From assembly GCA_964645785.1 (NCBI GenBank), contig CAZYAV010000005.1:1-64000 (forward strand): a stretch of 64,000 nucleotides of DNA, written 5' to 3'. Position 1 is the stretch's first letter. Each line of letters starts with the position of its first letter. The stretch is from CALWZE01 sp964645785 (GTDB lineage Bacteria > Bacillota > Clostridia > Oscillospirales > Ruminococcaceae). Below the pieces are notes generated by a model. It saw only the letters and a program-made list of their open reading frames with translations. It did not search any database and had not been told where the DNA came from. A program made the position numbers and the translations under genes. Positions 26,285 to 34,846 of the stretch are shown here, in pieces.

Positions 26285-26593
26285 ATGGAACAGCTGAAAC
26301 GGATGATTCGGGCGCTGGCGCTGCCCGCGGCCGTGGCGGCCGCGCTGGTCTGCTTTTCCACCGCGGTGGGCGAGCTGAGCGGCGGGCAGGAGGCCGAGCA
26401 GCTGCGGCAGACCGAGGCGGCCGTGCGGCGGGGCTGCGCGGCGTGCTACGCGGCGGAGGGGGTCTATCCGCCGGATCTCGCGTATTTGCAGGCGCACTAC
26501 GGCTTACAGCTGGACACGACGCGGTATATCGTGCATTATTCGGTGACGGCACAGAACCTGATGCCGGAAATCGTTGTGCTGCAGGTTGACTGA
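26285..26593 (+). CDS. Small membrane-anchored pilin-like protein
   Basis: A 102-residue protein with one N-terminal hydrophobic helix (ALALPAAVAAALVCFSTAV) and a short extracytoplasmic domain with CAACYAAEGVYPPDLAYLQAHYGL, which is like pseudopilin C-terminal regions. There is no classical prepilin cleavage site (G-FTLIE). It starts 7 bp after the GspF gene, so it is part of the same operon. I could not place it in a named family. Confidence 0.75.
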   Translation: MEQLKRMIRALALPAAVAAALVCFSTAVGELSGGQEAEQLRQTEAAVRRGCAACYAAEGVYPPDLAYLQAHYGLQLDTTRYIVHYSVTAQNLMPEIVVLQVD

Positions 26594-26613
26594 CACCGGG
26601 ACGGGACAGAGAG

Positions 26614-27096
26614 ATGAAGAGACGAAATCAAGTGGAGGGTCTGGCCGCGCTGCTGCTCACCGGTATTTTTGCGGTCTGCCTGCTGGCGGTGCTGCTGACC
26701 GGCGCGGCAACCTATCGGACGCTGACCGAGCGCGGCCAGACGGTGTACGACCGCCGGGTCAGCGCGCAGTATCTCGCCACGCGGGTGCGGCAGGCCGACC
26801 GCGCCGGCGCGGTGCGGGCAGGGCAGTTTGGGGACGGCGACGCCCTTGTTCTGACCGAGACGATCGACGGCGCGCAGTACGACACCTGCGTCTATGTGTG
26901 CGACGGCTATCTGATGGAGCTGTTCTGCGCCGCGGGCTCGGGGCTGAACCCGGGGGACGGGCAGAAAATCATGCCGGCGGAGGCGCTGGCCGTGTCGGTC
27001 GACGGCGGGCTGCTTACCCTGCGGCTGACGGTTGACGGCGCGGACGCCGAGCTGCTTTTGTCCCTGCGCAGCGGAAAGGGGGCGCCCAGACGATGA
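26614..27096 (+). CDS. Membrane-anchored protein, DUF4860-like
   Basis: A 160-residue protein with one N-terminal helix (LAALLLTGIFAVCLLAVLLTGAATYRTL) and a beta-rich C-terminal domain (SAQYLATRVRQADRAGAV.., DTCVYVCDGYLMELF). The short charged head followed by helix and globular domain is pseudopilin-like, and the sequence resembles DUF4860, found beside pilus-like genes in Clostridia. The function is not known. It overlaps the next gene by 4 bp (ATGA). Confidence 0.78.
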   Translation: MKRRNQVEGLAALLLTGIFAVCLLAVLLTGAATYRTLTERGQTVYDRRVSAQYLATRVRQADRAGAVRAGQFGDGDALVLTETIDGAQYDTCVYVCDGYLMELFCAAGSGLNPGDGQKIMPAEALAVSVDGGLLTLRLTVDGADAELLLSLRSGKGAPRR

Positions 27097-27533
27097 AGAG
27101 CAAAGCCCCCCTGATGCTGATTGAACAGATGGTGATGCTGCTGGTGTTCGCGCTGGCGGCCGCGCTGTGTATGCAGGCGTTTGTGCGGGCGGACGCGGTC
27201 TCGCGCCGGTGCGAGGCGCGGGATGCCGCCGTGCTGACAGCGCAGACCGCTGCGGAAGCCTTGCAGGGCTGCGGCGGGCGGCAGGCGGTGCGGCAGGCTG
27301 CCGCTCTGCTGGGCGCCGAGCCCGCGCAGGACGGGCGCGCGTTCACGGCCGGCTACGACGGGGCATGGGACGCGGCGCAGGCCGAGCCGGTTTACCTGCT
27401 GGAAGTCCGCGAGACGGACAGCGGCGTCGCCGGGCTTGGCCGGGCGGAGATTCGGGTGACCGAGGTGCAGAGCGGGGAGACGCTCTGCACGCTGGAGACG
27501 GCCTGGCAGGAGGTGGATGCCGATGCGCGGTGA
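27093..27533 (+). CDS. Membrane-anchored pseudopilin-like protein
   Basis: A 146-residue protein beginning with a short head and a hydrophobic helix containing an internal Glu (LMLIEQMVMLLVFALAAALCMQAF), which resembles a prepilin-type helix with Glu5. The rest is a soluble domain without recognised motifs. It overlaps the previous gene by ATGA and the next by about 11 bp, so translation is coupled. Assignment as a minor pseudopilin is inference. Confidence 0.72.
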   Translation: MKSKAPLMLIEQMVMLLVFALAAALCMQAFVRADAVSRRCEARDAAVLTAQTAAEALQGCGGRQAVRQAAALLGAEPAQDGRAFTAGYDGAWDAAQAEPVYLLEVRETDSGVAGLGRAEIRVTEVQSGETLCTLETAWQEVDADAR

Positions 27534-27936
27534 ACGGAGGGCGGGCGGCTCGCCGCCCGCGGTCGGCGGCGTGTCGCTGCTGGTTGTGTTCGCGGTGCTC
27601 TGCCTGACCGTGTTTGCGCTGCTGAGCCTGTCCACCGTGCGCGCGGACGAGCGGCTCAGCCTCGCGTCGGCGCAGGCGGTCGCCGACTATTACAGCGCAG
27701 ACTGCGCCGCGCAGGAGATTCTGGCGCGGCTGCGGCTGGGCGAGTTGCCGGACGGGGTGCTGATAAACGGCGCGGTGTACAGCTACCGCTGCGCGATTTC
27801 GGACACGCAGGTGCTGCTTGTCGAGCTGGAGCGGCGGGAGGGCGAGTTTGCCGTGCTGCGCTGGCAGGCCGTCCCGGCGCAGGACTGGACGGCGGACGAG
27901 CACCTGGATGTCTGGGACGGCGCGCAGGCGCAATGA
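27523..27936 (+). CDS. Small membrane-anchored protein of the pilus-like operon
   Basis: A 137-residue protein with a single N-terminal helix (GVSLLVVFAVLCLTVFALLSLSTVRADE) and a C-terminal domain with ADYYSADCAAQEILARLRLGELPDGVLINGAVYSYRC. The layout (helix, then DE and an S-x-A-Q-AV region) is similar to minor pilins of the PilX/GspK kind, but no family is certain. ATG 27523 is 9 nt after AGGAGG; ATG 27517 is the alternative. It overlaps the end of the upstream gene. Confidence 0.72.
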   Translation: MRGERRAGGSPPAVGGVSLLVVFAVLCLTVFALLSLSTVRADERLSLASAQAVADYYSADCAAQEILARLRLGELPDGVLINGAVYSYRCAISDTQVLLVELERREGEFAVLRWQAVPAQDWTADEHLDVWDGAQAQ

Positions 27937-27961
27937 AATGGGATAAAAAAGGAGAATCATC

Positions 27962-29020
27962 ATGGCTGAACTGGTGGAATATCTGACCCGGGTGGTGCAG
28001 GATCACGCGTCCGACCTGTTTATCATCGCAGGCAGCCCTGCGTGTGAGAAGCGGGATAAGCGGCTGCACCATATTGACAGCAACCGGCTGATGCCGGAGG
28101 ACAGCAAGCGCCTGATTACCGAGCTTTACGCCAAGGCCGGGCGCTCGATGGACACCTTTATCAAACGCGGGGACGACGATTTTTCCTTCGCGCTGCCCGG
28201 GCTTGCGCGGTTCCGCGCGAATATTTACAGGCAGCGCGGCTCGTTCGCGGCGGTCATCCGGGTGGTCACCTTCGGTATCCCGGACTGGAAAACGCTGGGG
28301 ATCCCCCAGGAGGTCATCGACCTTGCGTCGGTGCAGCACGGCATGATTCTGGTCACCGGCACGGCGGGCAGCGGGAAATCCACAACCCAGGCCTGCATTA
28401 TCGACCGCATCAACCAGACCCGGGAATGCCACATCATCACGATGGAAAACCCGATTGAGTATCTGCACCGCAACCAGAACAGCATTGTCAGCCAGCGGGA
28501 AATCGCCATCGACACGCTGGATTATCTCTCCGCGCTGCGCGCCTGTCTGCGGCAGGCGCCGGACGTCATCCTGCTGGGGGAGATGCGGGACGGGGAGACT
28601 ATCCACACCGCCATGACGGCGGCGGAGACGGGGCATCTGCTGATTGCCACCCTGCATACCCAGGGCGCGGTGAACACCATCGACCGCATTGTCGATTCCT
28701 TCCCGAGCGATCAGCAGGCGCAGGTGCGCATCCAGCTGAGCATGGTGCTGCACACGGTTGTCTCGCAGCAGCTGCTGCCCGACGTGAACGGCCAGCTGAT
28801 CCCCGCGTTTGAGGTCATGCATGTCAACAGCGGCATCCGCAGCATGATCCGGGACAGCAAGAGCCACCAGATCGACAACGCAATCGCGCAGGGCGGCGCA
28901 GAGGGGATGATCTCGATGGATCAGTCGATCTTCGCGCTCTATCAGGCGGGCAGAATCAGCCGGGAAACGGCGCTGTCAAGCGCGGCGAACCCCGAACAGC
29001 TCCAGCGCCGCCTGGGGTAA
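27962..29020 (+). CDS. pilT: PilT-type pilus retraction ATPase
   Basis: Hexameric cytoplasmic ATPase of the GspE/PilT superfamily, 352 residues, the standard PilT length. Walker A is GTAGSGKS (133-140), the Asp box is near MENPIEYLH, Walker B contains VILLGEMRDGETIHTAMTAAETGH, and the His box is LLIATLHTQGAVNTIDRIVDSFPSDQQ. The end reads AGRISRETALSSAANPEQLQRRLG, as in PilT. ATG 27962 follows AAAGGAG. No PilB/GspE-type extension ATPase is in this operon, so PilT may power both directions or a partner lies elsewhere. Confidence 0.92.
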   Translation: MAELVEYLTRVVQDHASDLFIIAGSPACEKRDKRLHHIDSNRLMPEDSKRLITELYAKAGRSMDTFIKRGDDDFSFALPGLARFRANIYRQRGSFAAVIRVVTFGIPDWKTLGIPQEVIDLASVQHGMILVTGTAGSGKSTTQACIIDRINQTRECHIITMENPIEYLHRNQNSIVSQREIAIDTLDYLSALRACLRQAPDVILLGEMRDGETIHTAMTAAETGHLLIATLHTQGAVNTIDRIVDSFPSDQQAQVRIQLSMVLHTVVSQQLLPDVNGQLIPAFEVMHVNSGIRSMIRDSKSHQIDNAIAQGGAEGMISMDQSIFALYQAGRISRETALSSAANPEQLQRRLG

Positions 29021-29124
29021 ACGAAAGACGGCCGCTCGGGCGCTGCCCGGAATCCGGCGCAAACGCCGATCCACCCGAAACGGATAGGAGGCGGGCGCTT
29101 GCCTGCCTGTGAGGGCTGAAGAAA

Positions 29125-29676
29125 ATGAAAAATGCAACCATCGATACGCGGAAAAAGCTGAATATCGACCATTTGTGCTATCTGTTTATGGTTTTCCTGA
29201 CCGGCTGCCTGGTTGGGTGGTGCTATGAGGAAATATTCTACTGGATTACCGAGGGAATGCTGCGAAACCGGGGCATTCTGTACGGGCCATGGCTGCCGAT
29301 TTACGGCACTGGCACAATGGTGATTTACGCCATGAAGCCGCTTAAAAAGCGTCCGGCGCTGCTGTTCCTTTGCTGCGCGCTGGTGTCGGGCGTTGTGGAG
29401 TATATCATCGGCTTTGTGGGGATACACTTTTTCGGGTTGCGGCTGTGGGACTATCGCGGGCTGCTTTTGAACATTGACGGCATCATCTGCCTTCGCAGCG
29501 TGATAAGCTTTGCCTTGCTGGGCTTGCTGTTCCACTACCTGCTGGAACCGGCGGCCGAGCGGATCACCCAAAAGCTGCCGGTCAAAACCGTTCGAATCGT
29601 GTGCCTGGTGCTGCTGTGCGTGCTTCTGCTCGACTGCATCCTGAGCGCGCTGCTCCGGACGCCGATTACCTATTAA
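29125..29676 (+). CDS. Putative ABC transporter permease, CmpB family membrane protein
   Basis: A 183-residue multi-pass membrane protein with four or five helices. The segment LVGWCYEEIFYWITEGMLRNRGILYGPWLPIYGTG is a clear match, by memory of the family, to PF06541 (putative ABC transporter permease CmpB), which is of unknown function. ATG 29125 lacks a strong Shine-Dalgarno. It stands about 100 bp after pilT, with a terminator some 120 bp downstream. Confidence 0.85.
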   Translation: MKNATIDTRKKLNIDHLCYLFMVFLTGCLVGWCYEEIFYWITEGMLRNRGILYGPWLPIYGTGTMVIYAMKPLKKRPALLFLCCALVSGVVEYIIGFVGIHFFGLRLWDYRGLLLNIDGIICLRSVISFALLGLLFHYLLEPAAERITQKLPVKTVRIVCLVLLCVLLLDCILSALLRTPITY

Positions 29677-30094
29677 GCGGGCGCCGGCGGCTTTCCCCGG
29701 ATGGTTCGGCCGGAACTGTGGGGACTGCATGTCCGGCAGCGGGGGCTCGATTGCATCGGCCGGGCGCCGCTGAACAGGCCGCAGATAAAAAACATCCAAA
29801 GCAGCCGCTCTTTCCGAATAGGCGAGGGCGGCTGCTTTTTTCAAAAGCCGTTTCTTGCAGGGCGTCCGCAGCCTATTTGCGAAAGCGCCCCAGCCGGCGC
29901 CAAAGAGCCCGATGCTGTATCCCCCTGCGCCGGATTCTGACCTCTGTCAGTTCAGTCTGGCCACGGCACTGCGCCCCACAAGAAAGGAACCGCGCCGCCC
30001 GATTTGCCCTGCCGCAGCGGGCGGTTCGCTTTTGCGCAGGCTCTCGCCGCCCGCCTGCGGGAAATAAGGCGCGGCACAATCCGGCGCGTTCCGG
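29677..30094. other. Intergenic region with terminator, no gene
   Basis: About 420 bases. It holds the terminator at 29798-29842 and a weaker GC hairpin around 29990-30037; no coding sequence is supported. Confidence 0.6.
29798..29842 (+). terminator. Rho-independent terminator
   Basis: AAAGCAGCCGC pairs with GGCGGCTGCTTT across an 18-nt loop and is followed by TTTTTTC. Confidence 0.8.
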
Positions 30095-30123
30095 TTGCTT
30101 TTTCACGGGAAACCGGCTATAAT
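30095..30123 (+). promoter_or_regulatory. Promoter of the transcarboxylase-like operon
   Basis: TTGCTT (30095-30100), a 17-bp spacer and a perfect TATAAT (30118-30123). Confidence 0.8.
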
Positions 30124-30209
30124 TTATCTAAATTGGCTTTTTTGGCTTCTGGTTCGGCACGGCGGGGCGGAACCCCGCCGTGATACTTGTGAAAAGAGGG
30201 TTGAACAGT

Positions 30210-31535
30210 ATGTCTAAGACAAGCAAAAAACTGACCGCTTCCGAGCGGCTGGCCGCGCTTTTCGACGACGGCATCTATTACGAAATAGACGCGGCCGTGG
30301 GGGCGGGCTGCGGCGCAAAGGCCGCGTACGGCAGCGTCGGCGGGGCGACGGTGTTTGCGTTCTGCCAGGATGCGGACGCCGCCGGCGGCGCGGTGGACAG
30401 GGCGCAGGCGCGCAAGCTCGCCAAGGTCTACGACCTCGCCGCCAAGACCGGCGCGCCGGTGGTTACGGTCTACGATTCCAAGGGGGTCAGGCTGGAGGAC
30501 GGCTTCGGCTCGCTCGAGGCGTCGAGCGAGATCCTCGGCAAGGCCGCGGCGCTTTCGGGCGTTGTGCCGCAGATTGCGGTTGTGGCGGGGCAGTGCGCCG
30601 GCTTTATGGCGATGATGGCGGCGGCGGCGGATCTCTGTGTGATGTGCGAGGATGCCGAGCTGTACATGACCCCGGCCTTCCTCGACAGCGACACGAAGGA
30701 GGCAGCCGGCTCCGCGGAATTCGCGAAGAAAGCGGGGATTGCGGCGATTGTGTGCGCGGACGAGGCCGCGGCGCTTGCCAAGGCGGCCGCGCTGACCCGG
30801 CTGCTGCCGCTCAACAACCTCGCCTCCCTGCCGGTGTTCGACTTTGACGCGCCCGCGTTTGATCTCGCGGGCGGGGTGATCCCGGCGGTCGCGGACGAGG
30901 GCAGCGTGATCGAGCTGTTTGAGGGTGTAAGCTGCGTGTCGGCGGCGCTCGCGACGGTCGGCGGCGTGTCCTGCGGCCTGCTCGCGCTCCAGGACGAAAT
31001 CTGCAAGTGCGGCGCGGCGAAGGCGGCGCGGCTCATCCAGCTGTGCGACGCGTTCAACCTGCCGATTATCACCTTTGTGGACGCACAGGGCTTCAAAAAA
31101 TCGGCGCACGCGGACCGCGCGGGCGCAATCCGCACGGCGGCGTCCCTCGCGCAGCTGATGGCCGAGGCGACCACGGTGAAGATTTCGGTGATTACGGGCA
31201 GCGCGATCGGCTCTGTTTATACGGCATTCTGCGGCAAAAACGCGGGCGCGGACATGTCGTTTGCGTGGAAGGGCGCGGTCATCAGCCCGCTGCCCCCCAA
31301 GGCGGCCGTCGCACTGCTGTGGGATGAGCGCATCCGGAAAAACGAGGACATTGAGCCGCTCGCGCAGGAATACGCGCAGACGGCTGCCTCGGCGGAAAAG
31401 GCGGCCGAGGCCGGCGCGGTGGATTCGGTAATCGAGCCCGCCGCAACCCGCGACCTGCTGATCTCCTCGCTGGATATGCTCGCGTCCAAGCGGGTTTCCC
31501 GCCTGCCCAAGAAGCACGGCAACCTGCCGCTGTAA
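30210..31535 (+). CDS. Carboxyltransferase-domain protein (12S-like subunit)
   Basis: Crotonase-fold carboxyltransferase of the acyl-CoA carboxylase beta family, 441 residues. The first half contains GGAVDRAQARKLAKVYDLAAKTGAPVVTVYDSKGVRLEDGF and VAGQCAGFMAMMAAAADL, an oxyanion-hole-like Gly-rich turn; the second half repeats the fold with CDAFNLPIITFVDAQGF, ITGSAIGSVYTAFCGK and AWKGAVISPLPPKAAVALLW. It is shorter than MmdA/12S (about 510-520 aa), mostly at the N-terminus. It probably moves the carboxyl group between biotin and an acyl-CoA; the substrate is not known. It is first in an operon with a biotin carrier and a 5S-type subunit. ATG 30210 follows AGAGGG. Confidence 0.85.
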   Translation: MSKTSKKLTASERLAALFDDGIYYEIDAAVGAGCGAKAAYGSVGGATVFAFCQDADAAGGAVDRAQARKLAKVYDLAAKTGAPVVTVYDSKGVRLEDGFGSLEASSEILGKAAALSGVVPQIAVVAGQCAGFMAMMAAAADLCVMCEDAELYMTPAFLDSDTKEAAGSAEFAKKAGIAAIVCADEAAALAKAAALTRLLPLNNLASLPVFDFDAPAFDLAGGVIPAVADEGSVIELFEGVSCVSAALATVGGVSCGLLALQDEICKCGAAKAARLIQLCDAFNLPIITFVDAQGFKKSAHADRAGAIRTAASLAQLMAEATTVKISVITGSAIGSVYTAFCGKNAGADMSFAWKGAVISPLPPKAAVALLWDERIRKNEDIEPLAQEYAQTAASAEKAAEAGAVDSVIEPAATRDLLISSLDMLASKRVSRLPKKHGNLPL

Positions 31536-31645
31536 ACCCATGGCTGCCCCGGCAAACCGCCGGGGGTTCCCGATAAAACGCTGCGCCGCAACAGGCGCAT
31601 GATACCGGCCGCCCGGCGGCCGAGAAAATTTGGAGGTTATTTGTG

Positions 31646-32023
31646 ATGAAACACTTTTCTATAACGGTGAACGGCGTCGCGTATGATGTGACGGTTGACG
31701 AGCTGGGCGGCGCGTCCGCCCCCGCCGCGCCCGCTGCCCCGGCGGCTGCCCCTGCGGCGGCGCCCGCCGCCGCGCCCGCCCCGGCCGCCCCGGCCGCCGC
31801 CCCCGCGAACGGCACCAAGGTCACCGCACCGATGCCCGGCAATATCCTTGACGTGGCCGTCAAGGCGGGCGACACGGTAAGCAAGGGACAGAAGCTGGTT
31901 GTGCTGGAGGCGATGAAGATGGAGAACGACATCAACGCCCCCTGCGACGGCACGGTCGCTTCGGTCAACGTCGCAAAGGGCGACGTGGTGGAGACCGGCG
32001 CGGTGCTCGCGGTTATCGGCTGA
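31646..32023 (+). CDS. Biotin carboxyl carrier protein (1.3S-like)
   Basis: A 125-residue biotin carrier. The C-terminal biotinyl/lipoyl domain has the canonical EAMKMEND with biotin-accepting Lys91 and the opposite turn TAPMPGNILDVAVKAGD. A flexible linker of about 30 Ala/Pro residues joins it to a short N-terminal part (MKHFSITVNGVAYDVTVDEL), as in decarboxylase gamma subunits and transcarboxylase 1.3S. ATG 31646 lies just after GGAGG; the GTG one codon before is possible. It shuttles CO2 between the two flanking carboxyltransferases. Confidence 0.95.
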   Translation: MKHFSITVNGVAYDVTVDELGGASAPAAPAAPAAAPAAAPAAAPAPAAPAAAPANGTKVTAPMPGNILDVAVKAGDTVSKGQKLVVLEAMKMENDINAPCDGTVASVNVAKGDVVETGAVLAVIG

Positions 32024-32049
32024 TTACGCCGGCGGAAAGGGAGAGGATT

Positions 32050-33447
32050 ATGGCTAAAATTAAGATTACAGACCTCATCCTGCGCGACGCGCACCAGTCG
32101 CTGATTGCGACGCGCATGACCCTCGATGAGATGCGCCCGGCCTTCCCGCTGCTGGACAAGGTCGGCTATTACGCGCTGGAGGTGTGGGGCGGCGCGACCT
32201 TCGACAGCTGCCTGCGTTTTCTGGACGAGGATCCGTGGGAGCGGCTGCGCATCATGCGCAAGGAGATGCCCAACACCAAGCTGCAAATGCTGTTCCGCGG
32301 CCAGAACATGCTGGGGTACCGCCCCTATGCGGACGACGTCGTCGAGTATTTTGTGCAGAAATGTATCGGCAACGGCATCGACATTATCCGCATCTTTGAC
32401 GCGCTCAACGACCCGCGCAACCTTGAAACCGCCATCAAGGCGGCCAGAAAAGAGGGCGGCCATGTGCAGGCGTGCATCTCCTACACCCTCAGCCCGGTGC
32501 ACAGCAACGAGTATTTCATGAACTACACCAAGGAGCTGGAAAACCTCGGCGCGGATTCCATCTGCATCAAGGATATGGCCGGCCTGCTCAAGCCGTACAC
32601 CACCTATGAGCTGGTCAAATCCCTCAAGAGCGTGCTGAAAATTCCGGTGGAGATTCACTCCCACACAACCTCCGGCCTTGCGGAAATGTCCATCCTCAAG
32701 GGAATTGAGGCGGGCGCGGATATCATCGACACGGTCATTTCCCCGCTGTCCGGCGGCACCTCGCATATGGCGACCGAGTCGCTCGTCGCCGCGCTGCAGG
32801 GGACGGAATACGACACCGGGCTGGATCTCGACCTGCTCAACGAGGTGCGCGCCTACTTCGCGACCCTGCGCGAAAAATACCTCAAGACCGGCCAGCTCAA
32901 CCCGAAGGTGCTCGGCGTGGACGCGAACACCCTGCTGTATCAGGTTCCGGGCGGTATGCTCTCGAACATGATCAAGCAGCTCAAGGACGCGGGCAAGGAG
33001 GATCAGCTGCAGGCCGTGCTGGAGGAGATTCCGCGCGTGCGCGAGGATGCGGGCTATCCGCCGCTTGTCACGCCGACCTCCCAGATTGTCGGCACGCAGG
33101 CCGTGTTCAACGTCATCATGGGCGAGCGGTACAAGATGGTCACCAAGGAGTTCAAGGGGCTGATGCACGGCGACTACGGCAGGACGCCCGCGCCGGTCAA
33201 CGCGCAGCTGCAAAAGAAAATCCTCGGCGACGAAAAGCCGATCACCTGCCGGTTTGCGGACACCCTCAAGCCGGAGCTGGAGACCCTCAAAAAAGAGTGC
33301 GAAAAGTGGACAGAGCAGCCGGAGGACGTCCTCAGCTATGCCCAGTTCCCGCAGGTTGCAACCAAATTCTTTGAAAAGCGCCGCGACAGGCAGCTCGGCA
33401 TCGACGCCGAGCATGTCGACAAGGCGAACAAAATCGCCGCGATCTGA
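32050..33447 (+). CDS. Oxaloacetate decarboxylase alpha / transcarboxylase 5S-type subunit
   Basis: Biotin-dependent pyruvate/oxaloacetate carboxyltransferase, 465 residues. The DRE-TIM-type barrel begins with the signature LILRDAHQSLIATRM (Asp13, His15), followed by EVWGGATFDSCLRFLDEDPWERLR, IKDMAGLLKP with the carbamylated-lysine region, and IHSHTTSGLAEMS with metal-binding histidines. The C-terminal conserved carboxylase domain is present, but no biotin domain is attached; the carrier is the gene just upstream. The length equals that of free-standing 5S or PycB-like subunits lacking biotin. No OadB-like membrane pump gene is nearby. Confidence 0.93.
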   Translation: MAKIKITDLILRDAHQSLIATRMTLDEMRPAFPLLDKVGYYALEVWGGATFDSCLRFLDEDPWERLRIMRKEMPNTKLQMLFRGQNMLGYRPYADDVVEYFVQKCIGNGIDIIRIFDALNDPRNLETAIKAARKEGGHVQACISYTLSPVHSNEYFMNYTKELENLGADSICIKDMAGLLKPYTTYELVKSLKSVLKIPVEIHSHTTSGLAEMSILKGIEAGADIIDTVISPLSGGTSHMATESLVAALQGTEYDTGLDLDLLNEVRAYFATLREKYLKTGQLNPKVLGVDANTLLYQVPGGMLSNMIKQLKDAGKEDQLQAVLEEIPRVREDAGYPPLVTPTSQIVGTQAVFNVIMGERYKMVTKEFKGLMHGDYGRTPAPVNAQLQKKILGDEKPITCRFADTLKPELETLKKECEKWTEQPEDVLSYAQFPQVATKFFEKRRDRQLGIDAEHVDKANKIAAI

Positions 33448-33466
33448 CCGAATCCAAACAGCCGTA

Positions 33467-33503
33467 AAAAATCCCCGCCGTGCACTTCCGGCGGGGATTT
33501 TGT
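33467..33503 (+). terminator. Terminator of the transcarboxylase-like operon
   Basis: 12-bp perfect stem AAATCCCCGCCG / CGGCGGGGATTT with an 8-nt loop, followed by T residues. Confidence 0.9.
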
Positions 33504-33554
33504 GTCGGGGCTGCCCAAACGGGGCGCGCCGCCGGAATTTTGCCCGCCGCTCGG

Positions 33555-33583
33555 TTGACTTTATGGGGGCAAAAAAGTAAAAT
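33555..33583 (+). promoter_or_regulatory. Promoter of the yicC-remA-gmk-rpoZ-priA run
   Basis: TTGACT (33555-33560), a 17-bp spacer and TAAAAT (33578-33583). Confidence 0.7.
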
Positions 33584-33629
33584 AAAAAGAATCAGTAAAA
33601 TCAGCGCGGATTGCGCGCCGAGGTGGATC

Positions 33630-34508
33630 ATGGTCAACAGTATGACAGGCTTTGGCAGGGCGCAGCAGACCCTGCACGGGCGGGAAATCACCGTCGAGCT
33701 CCGTTCGGTCAATCATCGCTTTTTGGAAATCGGGGTGCGCGCGCCGCGCAGCTGCGCGTTTGTGGAGGACAGAATCAAGCCGGTGCTGCAAGCCCGCATC
33801 GCGCGCGGCAAGGTGGACGTCGGCGTCAGCATCGTCAACAGCGGGCGGACGGACGAGCGTATCGAGCCAAACCTCGCGCTTGCGCGCGAGTACGCGCAGG
33901 CGGTCGCGCTGCTGGCGGACGAGCTGGGGCTGGACGGGGCGCTGAGCGCAGTCACCCTCTCCCGCTTCCCCGATGTGTTCACGGTCAGGCGGGAGACGCC
34001 GGACGAGGAGGAGCTCTGGGCGGACGTCGGCGCGGTGCTGGGCGCGGCGCTTGAGCGGTACTGCGCCATGCGCGCATCGGAGGGCGCGCGCATGGAGGCC
34101 GACCTGCTGGCGCGGCTGGACAATATCGAGCGCGCCGTCGGCGAGGTGGAGGCGCAGAGCGGCGAGCGGCTGGAGCGGTGCCGCGAAAGGCTGGGCGAGC
34201 GGATGCGCGCGGTGCTGGCGGACACGGACATTGACGAAAACAGGATTCTGCTGGAGGCGGCGATTTACGCGGACAGGAGCGCGGTGGACGAGGAGACCGT
34301 CCGGCTGCGCAGCCATCTCGCGCAGTTCCGGGAGATTCTGCGCGCGCAGGAGCCGGTTGGGCGCAAGCTCGATTTTCTGCTTCAGGAGATCAACCGCGAG
34401 ACCAACACCATCGGCAGCAAGGCGAACGACCTTGAAATCATCAACACGGTGGTGGAAATCAAGGCGGAGGTTGAAAAGCTGCGCGAACAGGTGCAGAATA
34501 TCGAATAA
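33630..34508 (+). CDS. YicC/YloC family endoribonuclease
   Basis: A 292-residue member of the YicC family, reported as endoribonucleases. The conserved N-terminal MVNSMTGFGRAQ, the segment ITVELRSVNHRFLEI, and the C-terminal KLDFLLQEINRETNTIGSKANDLEI with the coupled DUF1732 motif are all present. ATG 33630 follows GAGGTGG. It heads the conserved Firmicute order yicC-remA-gmk-rpoZ-priA, which supports the call. Confidence 0.95.
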   Translation: MVNSMTGFGRAQQTLHGREITVELRSVNHRFLEIGVRAPRSCAFVEDRIKPVLQARIARGKVDVGVSIVNSGRTDERIEPNLALAREYAQAVALLADELGLDGALSAVTLSRFPDVFTVRRETPDEEELWADVGAVLGAALERYCAMRASEGARMEADLLARLDNIERAVGEVEAQSGERLERCRERLGERMRAVLADTDIDENRILLEAAIYADRSAVDEETVRLRSHLAQFREILRAQEPVGRKLDFLLQEINRETNTIGSKANDLEIINTVVEIKAEVEKLREQVQNIE

Positions 34509-34582
34509 GGGGGAACCCACGAATCCCCGCGCCCCGGTGTGCGGGGGATTCGCAAGCAGGCGCAGGCCAGGGAGGCAAACGC

Positions 34583-34846
34583 ATGAAACTGATAAATATC
34601 GGATTCGGGAACATGGTTTCCGCAAACCGGCTGATTGCAATCGTCAGCCCCGAGAGCGCCCCGATCAAGCGGATCATCCAGGACGCGCGGGACAAGGGAA
34701 CCCTCATCGACGCGACCTATGGCAGGCGCACCCGCGCCGTCATTGTGATGGATTCGGATCACGTGATCCTGTCCGCGGTGCAGCCCGAGACGGTCGCGAA
34801 CCGCCTGGGCGACGACGAAACAGATGAGGCGGATGAAGATGATTGA
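34583..34846 (+). CDS. remA: RemA family regulator (DUF370)
   Basis: An 87-residue DNA-binding protein of the RemA/DUF370 family; in B. subtilis RemA activates matrix and osmoprotection genes. The whole family pattern is visible: INIGFGNMVSANRLIAIVSP, SAPIKRIIQDARDKGTLIDATYGRRTRAVI and DSDHVILSAVQPETV. The acidic C-terminal tail (DDETDEADEDD) overlaps the start of gmk. ATG 34583 lies after a GGGAGG site. Confidence 0.95.
   Translation: MKLINIGFGNMVSANRLIAIVSPESAPIKRIIQDARDKGTLIDATYGRRTRAVIVMDSDHVILSAVQPETVANRLGDDETDEADEDD

Noticed and set aside
23792..26497. A 901-residue open frame on the minus strand across the transglutaminase and GspF genes
   Set aside because: It is antisense to two well-supported genes, rich in R, H, Q and A, without domains. 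Such frames are expected in G+C-rich DNA.
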